A stretch of 64,000 nt of DNA from Novosphingobium huizhouense (GCF_020179475.1 NZ_JAILXZ010000001.1:1488001-1552000), one strand, 5' to 3'; counted from the stretch's first letter, positions 32,829 through 44,523 are shown. The notes: generated by a model from the sequence alone, not told the origin. Made by a program: numbers and translations.

Positions 32829-34028
32829 TCAGGCCCAGGCGCGCTCGAAGATGTCGAGCCGCGCTCGCATCCGCGTCTTGTGGTCCTCGCCCAGCCAGGC
32901 CGCCTCGATCGCATTGCGCGAGATCTGCAGCAGGTCCGCCTTGGTCAGCCTGCTGCGCTGCTGGGCGCGCAGCAAGACCTCGGACAGGTACTCGCTGCCC
33001 ATGTAGGCGGGATCGTCCGAGGCGATCGTCAGCTTGAGCCCGGCATCGAGCATGCCGCGCACGACGTCGATGTCCTGCCCGCCCGCCCGCACCGTTCCCG
33101 AGAAGCTCGGGCAGACGGTGAACGCTATGCCGCGCTGCCGCGCCAGCGCGACCAGCTCGGCCGATTGCAGGATGTTGCCGCCGTGGTCGATGCGATCGAC
33201 CTTGAGGTCGACGATCGCCTGGCGGATGTGCGCGAGGCTGTTCTCCTGGTCGACGTCGCAATGGACCGTCACCCTGAGCCCGGCGGCGCGCGCCTTGGCG
33301 AAATGCGCCGCGAACTTGCCCGGCGGGTGGCCCTTCTCGTCGCTGTCGAGGCCGACGCCGACCAGGTGCTGGCGATAGGGCAGCGCCGCATCGAGCGCCT
33401 CCATCGCGGTGTGCGGGTCGAGATCGCGCACGAAGCACAGGATCAGCCCCGACGAGATCCCGTAGAGCCGCGCCGCTTCCTCGCGCGCGCGGGTGATCCC
33501 CAGGATCACCGTGCCCATCGTGACGCCGCGCTTGAGGTGCTCCTGCGGGTCGAAGAACATCTCGGTGTGGAGCACGTTCTGCGACGCCGCCCTGGCGAGG
33601 TAGGCGAGCGCGAGGTCGTGGAAGTCCTGCTCGGTGACCAGCACCTGCATCCCGTCGTAGTAGATGGCGAGGAAGCTCGGCAGGTCGTGGTACTGGTAGC
33701 TCGCCTTCAGCGCCTCCGCATCGGCGAAGGGCAGGGTGATGCCGTTGCGCTGGGCGAGCCGGAACTTCATCTCGGCCTCGAGCGTGCCTTCGAGATGGAC
33801 GTGGTATTCGGCCTTGGGCATGACGCGGATGAAGCGCGCCATGTCGAGCGCCTCGGGCGTCGCCGGCACCGGCAGCGGCGCGAGGGCGAAGGGCGCAGGC
33901 GATGCAGATGCAGGGGCAACGGCCTGTGCCGCCTGCGCCATCGCCCGGCCGCCCGCCACCACGCCGCCCAGCGCCATGCCGCCCAGCGCCGCCGCGCCGC
34001 CGATGATGTCCCGCCGTGTCAGCTTCAT
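32829..34028 (-). CDS. Adenosine deaminase with Tat signal peptide
   Basis: This enzyme converts adenosine to inosine plus ammonia with a zinc centre. The 399-residue protein begins with a Tat-type signal (MKLTRRDIIGGAAALGGMAL), so it should act outside the cytoplasm, which is unusual for this family. Catalytic motifs are complete: EYHVHLEGT (His76, His78), VTVHCDVDQENSLAH, RIDHGGN and LTIASDDPAYMGS, the last carrying the zinc-binding Asp pair. The start at 34028 was chosen for the twin-arginine signal; the upstream part of this frame is Arg-rich and not protein-like. The TonB receptor gene follows downstream. AMP or adenine deaminase activity cannot be excluded. Confidence 0.93.
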   Translation of the reverse strand: MKLTRRDIIGGAAALGGMALGGVVAGGRAMAQAAQAVAPASASPAPFALAPLPVPATPEALDMARFIRVMPKAEYHVHLEGTLEAEMKFRLAQRNGITLPFADAEALKASYQYHDLPSFLAIYYDGMQVLVTEQDFHDLALAYLARAASQNVLHTEMFFDPQEHLKRGVTMGTVILGITRAREEAARLYGISSGLILCFVRDLDPHTAMEALDAALPYRQHLVGVGLDSDEKGHPPGKFAAHFAKARAAGLRVTVHCDVDQENSLAHIRQAIVDLKVDRIDHGGNILQSAELVALARQRGIAFTVCPSFSGTVRAGGQDIDVVRGMLDAGLKLTIASDDPAYMGSEYLSEVLLRAQQRSRLTKADLLQISRNAIEAAWLGEDHKTRMRARLDIFERAWA

Positions 34029-34134
34029 CTGGCGTCGCTCCCGCTGCCCGTCCTCGAGGCCGTCCCCAATAGAATGGTCCCTATCCCAATGCGCGGGCGG
34101 GCCTGTCCAGCGTCTTGTTGCGCGGCGCGCCGCC

Positions 34135-34172
34135 GATCGCGCCCGGGCCTGATCGCGCCCGGGCCCGATCGC
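34135..34172. repeat. Short tandem repeat of GATCGCGCCCGGGCC
   Basis: GATCGCGCCCGGGCC occurs at 34135 and 34151, with a third partial GATCGC at 34166. Each unit contains the palindrome GCCCGGGC. It lies between the deaminase start and the rpsL promoter. The function is unknown; it may have arisen by slippage. Confidence 0.55.
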
Positions 34173-34180
34173 CACCGGAC

Positions 34181-34209
34181 TTGACCGCAACCGGGCCATC
34201 CACTAGGGG
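34181..34209 (+). promoter_or_regulatory. Promoter candidate for the rpsL operon
   Basis: TTGACC, a 17-nt spacer, then TAGGGG, followed directly by CGCCG. The same layout recurs before tuf, rplO and rpsM. Transcription from here would give an rpsL leader of about 235 nt that contains the attenuator-like hairpin at 34369. Confidence 0.5.
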
Positions 34210-34368
34210 CGCCGTGTTCCGCAGCCGGATTCGGTTTGCGGGAAGAGCTGAACATTGCCGGTGCGTGCGGGGTTTCGTCCTTGCGTAATCCGTCAAAGTA
34301 ACCCGGCGCCGCGGCGCGGGTGGAGCGTTTCAAGCTCGTCATGGTGCCCTTCCTTGCAGGGGCAGCGC

Positions 34369-34399
34369 CCGCTTGCTGCAAGCGGTGACGGTCTTTTTT
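34369..34399 (+). terminator. Attenuator-like hairpin in the rpsL leader
   Basis: CCGCTTG-CTG-CAAGCGG is a perfect 7-bp stem with a 3-nt loop. It is followed after 6 nt by a run of six T at about 34393-34398. It lies 65-80 nt before the rpsL ATG, inside the leader, so it may limit transcription into the operon. The gap between stem and T run makes it a weak terminator. Confidence 0.5.
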
Positions 34400-34449
34400 C
34401 TCTTCGCCACGCAGGCCGCTCGCGCCACAGTCAAGGTGAAGAGTACTTC

Positions 34450-34821
34450 ATGCCTACGATCAACCAGCTGATCCGCAAGGGTCGCGAACCGCAGAAGGCC
34501 AAGAGCAAGGTCCCTGCGATGGAGCAGAACCCGCAGAAGCGCGGCGTCTGCACCCGCGTCTACACGACCACCCCGAAGAAGCCGAACTCGGCGCTTCGCA
34601 AGGTCGCCAAGATCCGTCTGACCAACAGCCGCGAAGTCATTTCGTACATTCCGGGTGAAGGCCACAACCTGCAGGAGCACTCGGTGGTGCTGATCCGCGG
34701 CGGCCGTGTGCGCGACCTTCCGGGCGTTCGCTACCACGTCCTGCGCGGCGTGCTCGACACCCAGGGCGTCAAGGACCGCAAGCAGAGCCGCTCGAAGTAC
34801 GGCGCCAAGCGTCCGAAGTAA
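34450..34821 (+). CDS. rpsL: 30S ribosomal protein S12
   Basis: S12 lies at the decoding site of the 30S subunit and controls accuracy. Its 123 residues are the normal length, starting [20 protein letters not shown]. The streptomycin-relevant loop [11 protein letters not shown] carries the wild-type lysines, and the second conserved loop [10 protein letters not shown] is intact, so no resistance allele is seen. The first 60 residues upstream in the same frame are not protein-like and are rejected. First gene of rpsL-rpsG-fusA-tuf. Confidence 0.98.
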   Translation: MPTINQLIRKGREPQKAKSKVPAMEQNPQKRGVCTRVYTTTPKKPNSALRKVAKIRLTNSREVISYIPGEGHNLQEHSVVLIRGGRVRDLPGVRYHVLRGVLDTQGVKDRKQSRSKYGAKRPK

Positions 34822-34905
34822 GCCCGGCTCCACCGGATCAACCGGGGTGCGCCCGCATGGCGCCCCCAGGGGCCAGGTTGCTGGCCAGAGAATAAGGAAT
34901 TTGCG

Positions 34906-35376
34906 ATGTCTCGTCGTCGTCGTCCCGAAAAGCGGGAAATCCTGCCTGATCCGAAGTTCGGTGATCAGGTCCTGTCGAAGTTCATGAACAACCTCATGCT
35001 CGACGGCAAGAAGTCGGTCGCGGAGTCGATCGTCTACGGTGCCCTCGACACCATGCAGACCCGCGCCAAGGCCGACCCGCTGCAGCTGTTCCACGATGCG
35101 CTGAACAACGTGAAGCCGCAGATCGAAGTCCGTTCGCGCCGCGTCGGTGGTGCGACCTACCAGGTCCCGGTCGAAGTCCGCCCGGAACGCGCCCAGGCGC
35201 TCGCCATCCGCTGGCTGATCACCGCGGCGCGCAACCGCAGCGAGACCACGATGTCGGCGCGCCTGTCGGGCGAGCTGCTCGATGCCGCCAACAACCGCGG
35301 CAACGCGGTCAAGAAGCGCGAAGACACCCACCGCATGGCCGACGCGAACCGCGCGTTCAGCCATTACCGCTGGTAA
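34906..35376 (+). CDS. rpsG: 30S ribosomal protein S7
   Basis: S7 starts assembly of the 30S head and contacts tRNA in the E site. It has 156 residues with the usual start [20 protein letters not shown] and the conserved [20 protein letters not shown] region. It ends AFSHYRW. It is 84 nt after rpsL and 99 nt before fusA. In E. coli S7 represses this operon; no matching RNA site could be judged here. Confidence 0.98.
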   Translation: MSRRRRPEKREILPDPKFGDQVLSKFMNNLMLDGKKSVAESIVYGALDTMQTRAKADPLQLFHDALNNVKPQIEVRSRRVGGATYQVPVEVRPERAQALAIRWLITAARNRSETTMSARLSGELLDAANNRGNAVKKREDTHRMADANRAFSHYRW

Positions 35377-35475
35377 TCCCGCGGCGGTAAGGTTCCCGTC
35401 TTTAAACGGTCACGTACGTAACCATATGGGGCGAGCCTGAGATCCAGGCTCCCCCAGCACCCAAGGAAACCTCCC

Positions 35476-37548
<2,073 letters not shown>

Positions 37549-37591
37549 GCGGAGCAATCCGACAGGTCGCTACGACGGGTCTCACGAACGC

Positions 37592-37620
37592 TTGCCTGAT
37601 CGCATGGATCAGGCTAGGGG
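37592..37620 (+). promoter_or_regulatory. Promoter candidate for tuf, overlapping a hairpin
   Basis: TTGCCT, a 17-nt spacer, then TAGGGG followed by CGGCG. The last 10 bases closely match the rpsL candidate at 34204. The spacer itself is a palindrome: GCCTGATC-N5-GATCAGGC at 37594-37614. It lies in the 152-nt fusA-tuf gap and could give tuf independent expression. The hairpin could alternatively be an mRNA processing site. Confidence 0.45.
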
Positions 37621-37700
37621 CGGCGCCTGATTTTCTGGCGAGTCCGGCTGGTGCCGCCCTCCAAGAGCAATCAACAATTAGCGAAAAGAAGGTTTGAGCA

Positions 37701-38891
37701 ATGGCCAAGGCTAAGTTTGAGCGGACCAAGCCGCACTGCAACATCGGCACCATCGGTCACGTCGACCATGGCAAGACCACGCTGACGGCGGCGATCACCA
37801 AGGTGCTCGCCGAGACCGGCGGCGCGACGTTCACCGACTATGCGAACATCGACAAGGCTCCCGAAGAGCGCGAGCGTGGCATCACCATCTCGACCGCCCA
37901 CGTCGAGTACGAGACCGCCAACCGCCACTATGCCCACGTCGACTGCCCGGGTCACGCGGACTACGTGAAGAACATGATCACCGGTGCCGCCCAGATGGAC
38001 GGCGCGATCCTGGTCGTGAACGCCGCTGACGGCCCGATGCCGCAGACCCGCGAGCACATCCTGCTCGCCCGCCAGGTCGGCGTGCCTGCGCTGGTCGTCT
38101 ACATGAACAAGGTCGACCAGGTCGACGACGAGGAAATCCTCGAGCTGGTCGAGCTGGAAGTGCGCGAGCTGCTCTCGTCGTACGACTTCCCGGGCGACGA
38201 TATTCCGATCATCAAGGGTTCGGCTCTGGCCGCCCTCGAAGGTCGCGACGACAACATCGGCAAGAACTCGATCAACGAGCTGATGGCCGCTGTCGACAGC
38301 TACATCCCGCAGCCGCCGCGCCCGACCGACAAGCCGTTCCTGATGCCGGTCGAAGACGTGTTCTCGATCTCGGGTCGTGGTACGGTCGTGACCGGCCGCG
38401 TCGAGACCGGCATCGTCAAGGTTGGTGAAGAAGTCGAGATCGTCGGCCTCAAGGACACCACCAAGACCACCGTCACCGGCGTCGAAATGTTCCGCAAGCT
38501 GCTCGACCAGGGCGAAGCCGGCGACAACATCGGCGCGCTGGTCCGCGGCATCAAGCGTGAAGAAGTCGAGCGCGGCCAGGTCCTCTGCAAGCCCGGTTCG
38601 GTCAAGCCGCACACCGAGTTCTCGGCCGAGGTCTACGTGCTGTCGAAGGACGAAGGCGGCCGTCACACGCCGTTCTTCGCCAACTACCGCCCGCAGTTCT
38701 ACTTCCGCACCACCGACGTGACCGGCGAAGTGATCCTTCCCGAGGGCACCGAGATGGTCATGCCTGGCGACAACGTCACGCTGTCGGTCAAGCTGATCGC
38801 GCCGATCGCGATGGACGAAGGTCTGCGCTTCGCCATTCGCGAAGGCGGCCGCACCGTCGGTTCGGGGGTTGTCAGCAAGATCACGAAGTAA
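37701..38891 (+). CDS. tuf: Elongation factor Tu
   Basis: EF-Tu delivers aminoacyl-tRNA to the ribosome as a GTPase. It has 396 residues with [10 protein letters not shown] (19-28), [34 protein letters not shown] and [10 protein letters not shown]. It ends [27 protein letters not shown] precedes the ATG. A strong terminator follows directly, closing the str operon. Confidence 0.98.
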   Translation: MAKAKFERTKPHCNIGTIGHVDHGKTTLTAAITKVLAETGGATFTDYANIDKAPEERERGITISTAHVEYETANRHYAHVDCPGHADYVKNMITGAAQMDGAILVVNAADGPMPQTREHILLARQVGVPALVVYMNKVDQVDDEEILELVELEVRELLSSYDFPGDDIPIIKGSALAALEGRDDNIGKNSINELMAAVDSYIPQPPRPTDKPFLMPVEDVFSISGRGTVVTGRVETGIVKVGEEVEIVGLKDTTKTTVTGVEMFRKLLDQGEAGDNIGALVRGIKREEVERGQVLCKPGSVKPHTEFSAEVYVLSKDEGGRHTPFFANYRPQFYFRTTDVTGEVILPEGTEMVMPGDNVTLSVKLIAPIAMDEGLRFAIREGGRTVGSGVVSKITK

Positions 38892-38904
38892 TATAGGCCG
38901 CGCA

Positions 38905-38941
38905 CCGGCGGGGGATTCGCTCCCTCGCCGGTCCGGTTTTT
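38905..38941 (+). terminator. Intrinsic terminator after tuf
   Basis: CCGGCGGGGGA-TTCGC-TCCCTCGCCGG forms an 11-bp stem with one G-T pair and is followed by TCCGG and five T. It lies 14 nt after the tuf stop and separates the str operon from rpsJ, which then needs its own promoter in 38942-39045. Confidence 0.85.
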
Positions 38942-39045
38942 CGATTCAGTCGGCCCGCTTTCCCCTCGCTTCACCAGCTGGGGCAGGGTGAGAGGGCGGG
39001 GCGACTGGTTTTTTGTTTTTCGCTCTTTCGCATCGGTAAACGGAC

Positions 39046-39357
39046 ATGGAAGCCCAGAACATCCGCATTCGCCTCAAGGCCTTCGATCATCGCGTGCTTG
39101 ATCAGGCAACCGGCGAAATCGCTGACACCGCCCGCCGCACCGGCGCGCTCATCCGGGGCCCCATTCCGCTCCCGACGCGCATCGAGAAGTTCTGCGTCAA
39201 CCGCGGCCCGCACATCGACAAGAAGTCGCGTGAGCAGTTCGAGGTTCGCACCTACAAGCGCCTGCTCGACATCGTTCAGCCGAATGCTGCGACCGTCGAC
39301 GCGCTGATGAAGCTGGACCTCGCGGCCGGCGTGAACGTCGAGATCAAGCTCGCCTAA
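39046..39357 (+). CDS. rpsJ: 30S ribosomal protein S10
   Basis: S10 (NusE) is a 30S head protein and also a transcription antitermination partner of NusB. Its 103 residues are normal, starting [20 protein letters not shown] and containing [20 protein letters not shown]. It is first in the S10 operon. The next gene, rplC, begins 299 nt later, an unusually long gap filled with stem-loops. Confidence 0.98.
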   Translation: MEAQNIRIRLKAFDHRVLDQATGEIADTARRTGALIRGPIPLPTRIEKFCVNRGPHIDKKSREQFEVRTYKRLLDIVQPNAATVDALMKLDLAAGVNVEIKLA

Positions 39358-39373
39358 GCGAGCTTGCCTTCAG

Positions 39374-39634
39374 CCCCGGCGAAAGCCGGGGTGGCCGAAG
39401 GCGGACAGATCAACGACGCAAGTTTCGGACCTTCGGGTCCACAATTCCTTCCGGTCCAAAGCCGGCTTGGTGGCGCAAAGGCCACCGCGACATAGGGATA
39501 CCTCCGGCGCCGTCCTTCGGGACATAGCCGGGCAAGCGTCCCCCGATCGCTCCTGTTTGGCAGGAGCACTCAGCCCGGTCGGGGGCATGCTTCACATACG
39601 GGCTGAACACGCCTGTCGGGATGGGCCCGGCAGG
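39374..39634 (+). ncRNA. Structured spacer RNA between rpsJ and rplC
   Basis: At least five stem-loops stand in a row: CCCCGGC-GAAA-GCCGGGG (39374-39391, GNRA loop); GGACC-TTCG-GGTCC (39427-39440, stable UUCG-type loop); GGTGGC-N6-GCCACC (39469-39486); a compound structure with outer stem CCCCCGATC/GGTCGGGGG (39540-39548 and 39577-39585) enclosing GCTCCTG-N5-CAGGAGC (39549-39567); and CCTGTCGGG-ATGGG-CCCGGCAGG (39612-39634). No credible ORF lies here. The position before rplC-rplD suggests an L4-type or other autoregulatory leader, or an mRNA processing region. This is inference. The first hairpin also resembles a common intergenic repeat. Confidence 0.55.
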
Positions 39635-39656
39635 CCTCTGTGATGGAGTATGGATC

Positions 39657-40415
39657 ATGCGCACCGGCGTGATCGCGAAGAAGGTGGGGATGACCCGCCT
39701 TTTCCAGGACGACGGACGGCACGTGCCGGTCACCGTCCTGTCGCTTGAAGATTGCCAGGTGGTTTCGGTTCGCACTGCTGAGCGTGACGGTTACGTCGCT
39801 CTCCAGCTCGGTGCCGGCGAAGCCAAGCAGAAGAACGTTGCCAAGCCGCAGCGCGAACACTTCGCCAAGGCCGAAGTGCCGCTGAAGATGGAAGTCGCCG
39901 AGTTCCGCGTCGCCGACGACGCGCTGCTCGAGGTCGGCTCGACCATCGCCGCTTCGCACTTCGTCCCCGGCCAGTACGTCGACATCACCGGCCACACCCA
40001 GGGCAAGGGCTTCCAGGGCGCGATGAAGCGCTGGGGCTTCGGCGGTATGCGCGCCACGCACGGCGTGTCGATCTCGCACCGTGCCCACGGTTCGACCGGT
40101 AACCGCCAGGACCCGGGCCGCGTCTTCAAGAACAAGAAGATGGCCGGCCACATGGGCGACCGTCAGCGCACCCAGCAGAACCTCGAGGTCGTCCGCACCG
40201 ACGACGAGCGCGGCCTGATCTTCGTCAAGGGCTCGGTGCCCGGCTCGAAGAATGCCTGGCTGCTCGTCCGCGACGCCGTCAAGGTCTCGCGCCACGCGGA
40301 AGCGCCCTATCCCGCCGGCCTCAAGCAGGCCGCCAACAGCAATGACTCGGCTGCTGCCGACACCCCGGCGGACGACGTCGCGGCTGTCGAGGCGACCGAA
40401 GGTCAGGAGGGCTAA
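39657..40415 (+). CDS. rplC: 50S ribosomal protein L3
   Basis: L3 is an early 50S assembly protein near the peptidyl transferase centre. The ATG at 39657 gives [20 protein letters not shown]. The conserved loop [20 protein letters not shown] and [15 protein letters not shown] are present. Length is 252 against about 210, due to an acidic Ala/Asp-rich C-terminal tail from residue ~222 ([20 protein letters not shown]). The frame is also open 36 nt upstream, but that part overlaps the last hairpin and is not conserved. Confidence 0.97.
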   Translation: MRTGVIAKKVGMTRLFQDDGRHVPVTVLSLEDCQVVSVRTAERDGYVALQLGAGEAKQKNVAKPQREHFAKAEVPLKMEVAEFRVADDALLEVGSTIAASHFVPGQYVDITGHTQGKGFQGAMKRWGFGGMRATHGVSISHRAHGSTGNRQDPGRVFKNKKMAGHMGDRQRTQQNLEVVRTDDERGLIFVKGSVPGSKNAWLLVRDAVKVSRHAEAPYPAGLKQAANSNDSAAADTPADDVAAVEATEGQEG

Positions 40416-40418
40416 GTC

Positions 40419-41042
40419 GTGAAGGTTCAGGTTCTCAACCTCGACGGCACCACCGGCAACGGCGAAGTCGAACTCTCGGACGACGTGTTCGGCCTCGAGC
40501 CGCGCGCCGACATCCTGCATCGCGTCGTCACCTGGCAGCTCGAAAACCGCCGCGGCATCGCCCGCAAGGCGCGCGAGCGTTCGGACGTTGCCCGCACCGG
40601 CAAGAAGTTCGGTCGCCAGAAGGGTGGCGGCACCGCCCGTCACGGCGACCGCAAGGCGCCCGTGTTCATCGGCGGCGGCAAGGCGCACGGCCCGCGCGTT
40701 CGCGAGTTCAACATCTCGCTGAACAAGAAGGTCCGCGCGCTCGGCCTCAAGATGGCGCTCTCGAGCAAGGCCAAGGCCGGTCTCGTCGTGGTCGACACGC
40801 TCGACGTCGACGGCAAGACCAAGGCGCTGGCCGCCACGCTCGCCAAGTCCGGCTTCGGCAAGAAGGTGCTCGTGATCGACGGCGAAGCCGTCAACGACAA
40901 CTTCGCCAAGGCTGCCCGCAACATCATCGGTGTCAACGTCCTGCCGGCGATCGGCGCGAACGTCTACGACATCCTGAAGCACGACACGCTGGTGCTGACG
41001 CGCGCTGCGGTCGAAAAGCTGGAGGCGCGTTTCAATGGCTAA
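40419..41042 (+). CDS. rplD: 50S ribosomal protein L4
   Basis: L4 is a primary 23S rRNA-binding protein; in E. coli it also represses the S10 operon. It has 207 residues and starts with GTG at 40419, with GGAGG 7 nt upstream in the end of rplC. Recognisable parts are [20 protein letters not shown], which is the exit-tunnel loop, and [20 protein letters not shown]. The last 8 nt overlap rplW. Confidence 0.97.
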   Translation: MKVQVLNLDGTTGNGEVELSDDVFGLEPRADILHRVVTWQLENRRGIARKARERSDVARTGKKFGRQKGGGTARHGDRKAPVFIGGGKAHGPRVREFNISLNKKVRALGLKMALSSKAKAGLVVVDTLDVDGKTKALAATLAKSGFGKKVLVIDGEAVNDNFAKAARNIIGVNVLPAIGANVYDILKHDTLVLTRAAVEKLEARFNG

Positions 41043-41340
41043 GGAAGCGATCGACACGCGCCACTACGACGTGATCGTGGCTCCCCACATCACCGAGAAG
41101 TCGACGCTGCTGTCCGAGCACAACGCCGTGGTCTTCAAGGTTGCCGACAAGGCGACCAAGCCGGAGATCAAGGCGGCGGTCGAAGCCCTGTTCAACGTCA
41201 AGGTCACCGGCGTGAACACGCTGACCCAGAAGGGCAAGACCAAGCGCTGGAAGGGCAAGCCCTACAAGCGTTCGGACGTCAAGAAGGCCGTCGTGACGCT
41301 GGCAGCAGGCCAGTCGATCGACGTCACCAGCGGTATCTGA
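41035..41340 (+). CDS. rplW: 50S ribosomal protein L23
   Basis: L23 lies at the exit tunnel and docks trigger factor and SRP. It has 101 residues, with [20 protein letters not shown] and [20 protein letters not shown] as family hallmarks. The start overlaps the end of rplD by 8 nt, so translation is coupled. Confidence 0.97.
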   Translation: MAKEAIDTRHYDVIVAPHITEKSTLLSEHNAVVFKVADKATKPEIKAAVEALFNVKVTGVNTLTQKGKTKRWKGKPYKRSDVKKAVVTLAAGQSIDVTSGI

Positions 41341-41353
41341 GGCGGGTAGAACC

Positions 41354-42190
41354 ATGGCACTCAAGACCTACAATCCGACCAGCCCCGCCCGGCGCGGCCT
41401 GGTCCTCGTCGACAAGTCGGCGCTGTGGAAGGGCAAGCCCGTCAAGGCGCTGACCGAAGGCAAGCGCAAGACCGGCGGCCGCAACAACAAGGGCCACGTG
41501 ACCAGCCGCGGCATCGCGGGCGGCCACAAGCAGAAGTACCGCTACATCGACTTCAAGCGTCGCAAGTGGGACATGCCGGCCACCGTCGAGCGTCTGGAAT
41601 ACGACCCCAACCGCACGGCGTTCATCGCCCTCGTCAAGTACGAGGACGGCGAGCAGGCCTACATCCTGGCGCCGCAGCGTCTGGCCGTCGGCGACACCAT
41701 CGTCGCCGGTGAGAAGACCGACGTGAAGCCGGGCAACGCCATGCTGCTGTCGCAGATGCCGGTCGGCACCATCATCCACAACGTGGAGATGAAGCCGGGC
41801 AAGGGCGGGCAGATCGCGCGTTCGGCAGGCACCTATGTCCAGCTCGTCGGTCGTGACCGCGGCATGGTCATCGTCCGCCTCAACTCGGGCGAGCAGCGCT
41901 ACCTGCGTGGCGACTGCATGGGCACCGTCGGCGCCGTGTCGAACCCCGACAACGCCAACCAGAACCTTGCCAAGGCCGGTCGCAACCGCTGGCTCGGCCG
42001 TCGTCCGCTGACCCGCGGCGTCGCCAAGAACCCGGTCGACCACCCGCACGGTGGTGGTGAAGGCCGCACCTCGGGTGGCCGTCATCCGGTGACCCCGTGG
42101 GGCAAGCCGACCAAGGGCGCCCGCACCCGTCACAACAAGCAGACGGACAAGATGATCATCCGTTCGCGCCACGCGAAGAAGAAGAGGTAA
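41354..42190 (+). CDS. rplB: 50S ribosomal protein L2
   Basis: L2 is needed for subunit joining and peptidyl transfer. It has 278 residues and starts [20 protein letters not shown]. The [14 protein letters not shown] motif and the C-terminal [17 protein letters not shown], which holds the conserved His near 229, are intact. It is 13 nt after rplW and 6 nt before rpsS. Confidence 0.98.
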   Translation: MALKTYNPTSPARRGLVLVDKSALWKGKPVKALTEGKRKTGGRNNKGHVTSRGIAGGHKQKYRYIDFKRRKWDMPATVERLEYDPNRTAFIALVKYEDGEQAYILAPQRLAVGDTIVAGEKTDVKPGNAMLLSQMPVGTIIHNVEMKPGKGGQIARSAGTYVQLVGRDRGMVIVRLNSGEQRYLRGDCMGTVGAVSNPDNANQNLAKAGRNRWLGRRPLTRGVAKNPVDHPHGGGEGRTSGGRHPVTPWGKPTKGARTRHNKQTDKMIIRSRHAKKKR

Positions 42191-42196
42191 CACCCC

Positions 42197-42475
42197 ATGG
42201 CACGCTCCGTCTGGAAGGGCCCCTTCGTCGACCTGCACCTCCTGAAGAAAGCGGAAGTCGCTCAGGATGCAGGCGGCCGCGCCGGCCCGATCAAGACCTG
42301 GTCGCGTCGTTCGACCATCATTCCGCAGTTCGTTGGCCTGACGTTCAACGTCTACAACGGGCAGAAGTTCATCCCCGTCTCCGTCTCGGAAGAGATGGTC
42401 GGCCACAAGCTCGGCGAGTTCGCGCCCACGCGCAACTTCCCCGGCCACGCCGCTGACAAGAAGGGCAAGCGCTGA
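42197..42475 (+). CDS. rpsS: 30S ribosomal protein S19
   Basis: S19 is a 30S head protein that contacts S13 and 23S rRNA. It has 92 residues, with [20 protein letters not shown] and [20 protein letters not shown] as usual. Its TGA overlaps the ATG of rplV by one base. Confidence 0.98.
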   Translation: MARSVWKGPFVDLHLLKKAEVAQDAGGRAGPIKTWSRRSTIIPQFVGLTFNVYNGQKFIPVSVSEEMVGHKLGEFAPTRNFPGHAADKKGKR

Positions 42476-42852
42476 TGAGCAAGCCTAAGGCACCCCGTCG
42501 CGTCGGCGACAAGGAAGCGCTGTCGGTCGGCACGCAGATCCGTGGTTCGGCGCAGAAGCTGAACCTGGTGGCGGCGCTGATCCGCGGCCACAAGGCCGAA
42601 GATGCGATGAACATCCTCGCCTTCTCGAAGAAGGCGATGGCGGTCGACGCCCGCAAGGTGCTCGCTTCGGCGATCGCCAACGCGGAAAACAACCACAACC
42701 TGGACGTCGACTCGCTCGTCGTGGCGGAAGCCTCGGTCGGCAAGTCGATCACGATGAAGCGCTTCCACACCCGTGGTCGCGGCAAGTCGACCCGGATCCT
42801 GAAGCCGTTCTCGCGCCTCCGGATCGTCGTCCGCGAAGTCGAGGAGGCCTGA
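42475..42852 (+). CDS. rplV: 50S ribosomal protein L22
   Basis: L22 lines the exit tunnel, where its beta-hairpin affects macrolide action. It has 125 residues. The conserved C-terminal hairpin [20 protein letters not shown] is wild-type in length. The N-terminus is about 12 residues longer than in E. coli ([18 protein letters not shown]). It starts inside the rpsS stop codon. Confidence 0.97.
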   Translation: MSKPKAPRRVGDKEALSVGTQIRGSAQKLNLVAALIRGHKAEDAMNILAFSKKAMAVDARKVLASAIANAENNHNLDVDSLVVAEASVGKSITMKRFHTRGRGKSTRILKPFSRLRIVVREVEEA

Positions 42853-42854
42853 TC

Positions 42855-43565
42855 ATGGGTCACAAGTCGAACCCCATCGGTCTGCGCCTTCAGATCAACC
42901 GTACCTGGGACAGCCGCTGGTACGCCGAAGGCCGTTCCTACGAGCAGCTGCTCAAGGAAGACCTGCAGATCCGCAAGTACATCGTCGAGAACCTGCCCCA
43001 GGCGGCGATCTCGAAGGTGGTCATCGAGCGTCCGGCCAAGCTGTGCCGCGTGTCGATCTATGCCGCTCGTCCGGGCGTCATCATCGGCAAGAAGGGCGCT
43101 GACATCGAGAAGCTTCGTTCGAAGCTCGCGACGATGACCCAGAGCGACGTCAAGCTGAACATCGTCGAGATCCGCAAGCCGGAAATCGACAGCAAGCTCG
43201 TTGCCCAGGGCATTGCCGACCAGCTCGTCCGTCGCGTCGCCTTCCGCCGTGCGATGAAGCGCGCGGTGCAGTCGGCGCTGCGTCTTGGCGCCGAAGGCAT
43301 CAAGATCACCTGCGGCGGCCGTCTCGGCGGCGCGGAAATCGCGCGCGTCGAATGGTACCGCGAAGGTCGCGTGCCGCTGCACACGCTGCGCGCGAACATC
43401 GACTATGCCGAGGCCGAAGCCCACACCGCCTACGGCGTGATCGGCATCAAGACCTGGATCTTCAAGGGCGAGATTCTCGGTCACGACCCGATGGCGCAGG
43501 ACCGCCTGATGATGGAAGCGCAGACTTCCGGCGTCCGTCCGGCCCGCGAAGACCGCAGGAACTAA
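42855..43565 (+). CDS. rpsC: 30S ribosomal protein S3
   Basis: S3 forms part of the mRNA entry channel and its helicase. It has 236 residues, with [20 protein letters not shown], the KH-domain motif [20 protein letters not shown] and the C-terminal [20 protein letters not shown]. It begins 2 nt after rplV. Confidence 0.98.
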   Translation: MGHKSNPIGLRLQINRTWDSRWYAEGRSYEQLLKEDLQIRKYIVENLPQAAISKVVIERPAKLCRVSIYAARPGVIIGKKGADIEKLRSKLATMTQSDVKLNIVEIRKPEIDSKLVAQGIADQLVRRVAFRRAMKRAVQSALRLGAEGIKITCGGRLGGAEIARVEWYREGRVPLHTLRANIDYAEAEAHTAYGVIGIKTWIFKGEILGHDPMAQDRLMMEAQTSGVRPAREDRRN

Positions 43566-43568
43566 GCC

Positions 43569-44003
43569 ATGCTGCAACCGAAGAAGACCAAGTTCCGCAA
43601 GGCGTTCAAGGGCCGCATCCATGGCGCCGCCAAGGGTGGCACCGACCTGAACTTCGGGTCCTACGGCCTCAAGGCCATGGAACCCGAGCGCGTCACCGCG
43701 CGCCAGATCGAAGCCGCCCGTCGTGCGATCACCCGCCACATCCGCCGTCAGGGCCGCCTGTGGATCCGCGTGTTCCCCGACGTGCCGGTGTCGAAGAAGC
43801 CTGCCGAAGTCCGTCAGGGCAAGGGCAAGGGCTCGATCGAATACTGGGCGGCGCGCGTGAAGCCGGGCCGCATCCTGTTCGAGCTGGACGGCGTTCCGGG
43901 CCCGCTCGCGGCCGAGGCGTTCAGCCGCGCCGCGATGAAGCTGCCGATCAAGACCAAGGTCGTCGCCCGCCTCGGTGACACCTCGCACCTTGGCGGCGAG
44001 TAA
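43569..44003 (+). CDS. rplP: 50S ribosomal protein L16
   Basis: L16 organises the A-site region of 23S rRNA. It has 144 residues, with [40 protein letters not shown] and [20 protein letters not shown]. It is 3 nt after rpsC and 12 nt before rpmC. Confidence 0.98.
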   Translation: MLQPKKTKFRKAFKGRIHGAAKGGTDLNFGSYGLKAMEPERVTARQIEAARRAITRHIRRQGRLWIRVFPDVPVSKKPAEVRQGKGKGSIEYWAARVKPGRILFELDGVPGPLAAEAFSRAAMKLPIKTKVVARLGDTSHLGGE

Positions 44004-44015
44004 GGAGAGACTACG

Positions 44016-44219
44016 ATGGCCAAGTTCGAAGACCTTCGCGTCAAGAGCGACGACCAGCTCTCTGCTGATCTCGCCGAGCTCAAGCGCGAGCAGTTCAACC
44101 TGCGTTTCCAGGCGGCGACGAGCCAGCTGGAGCGTCCGGCGCGCATCAAGGAAGTGCGCCGCGACATCGCTCGCATCAAGACGCTGCAGACTGAGCGTTC
44201 TCAGTCGCCCAAGGCGTAA
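44016..44219 (+). CDS. rpmC: 50S ribosomal protein L29
   Basis: L29 is a small helical protein at the exit tunnel beside L23. It has 67 residues. [20 protein letters not shown] and [20 protein letters not shown] give the usual two-helix coil. GGAGAGACTACG precedes the ATG. Confidence 0.97.
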   Translation: MAKFEDLRVKSDDQLSADLAELKREQFNLRFQAATSQLERPARIKEVRRDIARIKTLQTERSQSPKA

Positions 44220-44229
44220 GGAGTACACG

Positions 44230-44499
44230 ATGCCCAAGCGTATTCTGATCGGGACCGTGGTCTCCGACAAGACCGACAAGACCGTGGTGGTCAAGGTCGA
44301 GCGCAAGGTGAAGCACCCGCTCTACGGGAAGATCATCCGCCGCTCGAAGAAGTACCATGCGCACGACGAGCAGAACTCGTTCAAGACCGGCGAAACCGTC
44401 CGCATCGAGGAAACGGCGCCGATCTCGAAGCTGAAGACGTGGAAGGTCATCGACCGCGTCACGGCCGGCAAGACCGCCGCGATCGAAGCCGACGTCTGA
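44230..44499 (+). CDS. rpsQ: 30S ribosomal protein S17
   Basis: S17 is a primary 16S rRNA-binding protein with an OB fold. It has 89 residues: [20 protein letters not shown], then [32 protein letters not shown] precedes the ATG at 44230. A hairpin follows in the 67-nt gap to rplN. Confidence 0.98.
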   Translation: MPKRILIGTVVSDKTDKTVVVKVERKVKHPLYGKIIRRSKKYHAHDEQNSFKTGETVRIEETAPISKLKTWKVIDRVTAGKTAAIEADV

Positions 44500-44523
44500 C
44501 GTCTTACCGAGCGATTTTGGAAC

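Noticed and set aside
34135..34172. Tandem repeat before rpsL as an iteron origin
   Set aside because: Only two full units, no DnaA boxes or AT-rich unwinding region; it lies in an ordinary promoter area.
34255..34449. N-terminal extension of S12 from an upstream ATG
   Set aside because: The upstream part is Ser/Arg/Cys-rich, overlaps the attenuator-like hairpin, and S12 length is fixed in bacteria.
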